DNA of 40,452 bases from Candidatus Merdivicinus intestinavium. Lineage in GTDB: Bacteria; Bacillota; Clostridia; Oscillospirales; Ruminococcaceae. Location: the NCBI GenBank assembly GCA_018713245.1, contig DVFM01000083.1:1-40452 (forward strand). Reading direction: 5' to 3'. Shown in pieces: positions 39,653 to 40,452 of the stretch (positions are counted from its first letter, which is position 1; the number at the start of each line of letters is the position of its first letter). A program made the position numbers and the translations under genes. The notes under the pieces are model-generated. The model was given only the letters and a program-made list of their open reading frames with translations, was not told the DNA's origin and searched no databases.

Positions 39653-40009
39653 TTAAATCATCTCATACAGCAGGGTGCCGCCCCGCGCCAGCTCCAGATG
39701 GGAGCGCAGCGTTTCCAGGCCCCTTTGCACCGCACCGGCGGGTAGGTCCCAGTCCGGGGCGATCTCCGCGGCCAGCGCCGGAAGGTCACGGCTCTCCAGC
39801 GCCGCCAGCAGCTCCTCTGCCAGCTCTCCCTCCAGCAGGGCGCAGTCCAGGGCGTCCTCCGTCTGGGGAGCAGGAAAACGGACATCCAGATCCAGCTCAC
39901 TCTCACACCAGTCCCAGATGGCCATATAGACCGCGCCGGGGCAGCCGCCGTCGGATAGCTCCTGCCGCTGGCCGTCTTTGAGCAGATAAAAAGATGCGAT
40001 CTGTGACAT
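39653..40009 (-). CDS. Hypothetical protein in the rtcB operon
   Basis: A 118-aa acidic soluble protein I do not recognise. It contains SDGGCPGAVYMAIWDWCES and a C-terminal helix-rich part. No motif identifies it. The ATG at 40009 has AGGAGGAAC upstream. It lies 34 bp before rtcB and 11 bp after the partial gene, so it belongs to the same transcript. Confidence 0.65.
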   Translation of the reverse strand: MSQIASFYLLKDGQRQELSDGGCPGAVYMAIWDWCESELDLDVRFPAPQTEDALDCALLEGELAEELLAALESRDLPALAAEIAPDWDLPAGAVQRGLETLRSHLELARGGTLLYEMI

Positions 40010-40020
40010 AGTTGTTCCTC

Positions 40021-40452
40021 CTATATGTTATTCGCTTCCATCAGCCCTTCTGCCTGCATCCGGATCACATAGAAGGCCCGCACCCAGTCCAGCTCCTGCT
40101 CCATGGATTCCTCCAAAGCAAGCAGGCGGCGCTTTCCCAGCCTGCGGTCCAGAAGGGCAAAGACACGGACAAGCGGATTCTCGCTGGTAAGGCTTTTCTC
40201 GATGCTCTGGTTGTCAAATTCGTGAAATGCCTCATAGAAAAAAATGTTGTCAAAACAGCCGTCGTTCAGCGTCCCTTCATGGGCCATCCGGAAGGGGGCC
40301 TTCGGGTCGTCCTCTCCGACACCCTCCCGCCGCAGGGCCTGATATCTGTTCCAGTAGTTCTGTTCATAGGCATAGTAGTTACTTCGCAGCACCTCCACGC
40401 CGTCCAGTCGAATGGCTGCCCGGCCTGTTTGGTCGTGGCTTTCCCAGTAGCT
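40021..40452 (-). CDS. Hypothetical protein, partial at the window edge
   Basis: The frame is open for 143 codons and continues past the right end of the window, so the true start is outside. The visible part begins SYWESHDQTGRAAIRLDG and continues EVLRSNYYAYEQNYWNRYQA. It is helical, with many aromatic and charged residues. I do not recognise the family. It is the upstream-most visible gene of the rtcB operon. Confidence 0.65.
   Translation of the reverse strand, partial: SYWESHDQTGRAAIRLDGVEVLRSNYYAYEQNYWNRYQALRREGVGEDDPKAPFRMAHEGTLNDGCFDNIFFYEAFHEFDNQSIEKSLTSENPLVRVFALLDRRLGKRRLLALEESMEQELDWVRAFYVIRMQAEGLMEANNI

Overview
The window is chromosomal DNA from a GC-rich (about 60%), endospore-forming anaerobic member of the Clostridia, most likely of the Oscillospirales/Ruminococcaceae type found in the gut. 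The evidence is Gram-positive style Shine-Dalgarno sites, the dgt-dnaG-rpoD gene order, sporulation genes (cwlD, cotJABC), yqzL beside recO, mutS2, a four-cysteine L31, and glycoside hydrolases of the GH35 and GH3 types. The lineage is inferred from gene content only.

Layout. 1-4455 (+): a non-coding stretch with a 31-bp direct repeat, then yqzL-like, recO (TTG start inside the yqzL reading frame), a DUF3267 zincin-like membrane protein, a small DUF2007-like protein and mutS2. 4456-4955 is a 500-bp gene-free stretch holding two diverged copies of a GC-rich repeat and several hairpins. 4956-10000 (+): a kinase of the aminoglycoside phosphotransferase fold overlapping an L-asparaginase, a GH35 beta-galactosidase with its own promoter and terminator, and an ArsR-nitroreductase pair. 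10063-12850 (-): cwlD, a zinc-dependent phospholipase C-like protein and an AlkZ-like winged-helix protein. The last diverges from an MFS transporter (12973-14220, +) through two promoters whose -35 boxes abut. 14278-16611 (-): GH3 beta-glucosidase. 16872-18081 (+): hydroxypyruvate isomerase-like protein and a small membrane protein.

18132-24325 (-) is a long operon: dgt, dnaG, rpoD, a zinc-ribbon protein with an L7/L12-like C-terminal domain, a membrane-anchored coiled-coil protein, an Rrf2-like regulator and a Nudix hydrolase. Then come yigZ-like and rpmE (-). On the + strand follow a LacI regulator with a palindromic operator on its own promoter and a Gfo/Idh dehydrogenase. tRNA-Thr(GGU) lies on the - strand behind a perfect consensus promoter. 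28264-33430 (+) encodes a secreted, membrane-anchored protein combining a DUF4430 (transcobalamin beta-domain-like) module with an alpha/alpha-repeat region, followed by a MoxR-DUF58-DUF4129 operon. Next are a GNAT acetyltransferase, a BNR-repeat sialidase-like protein and the spore-coat operon cotJA-cotJB-cotJC.

Right after the cotJC terminator the sequence changes character. A doubly truncated large serine recombinase (36205-36685) is followed by a tight five-gene minus-strand operon running off the window edge: DUF4261, a 259-aa unknown, RtcB RNA ligase, a 118-aa unknown and a partial unknown. This lower-GC accessory segment, an RNA-repair enzyme with uncharacterised partners beside a mobile-element remnant, is the best candidate for an undescribed system. 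The transcobalamin-like surface protein and the zinc-ribbon/L7-L12-like protein in the rpoD operon are the next most interesting items.
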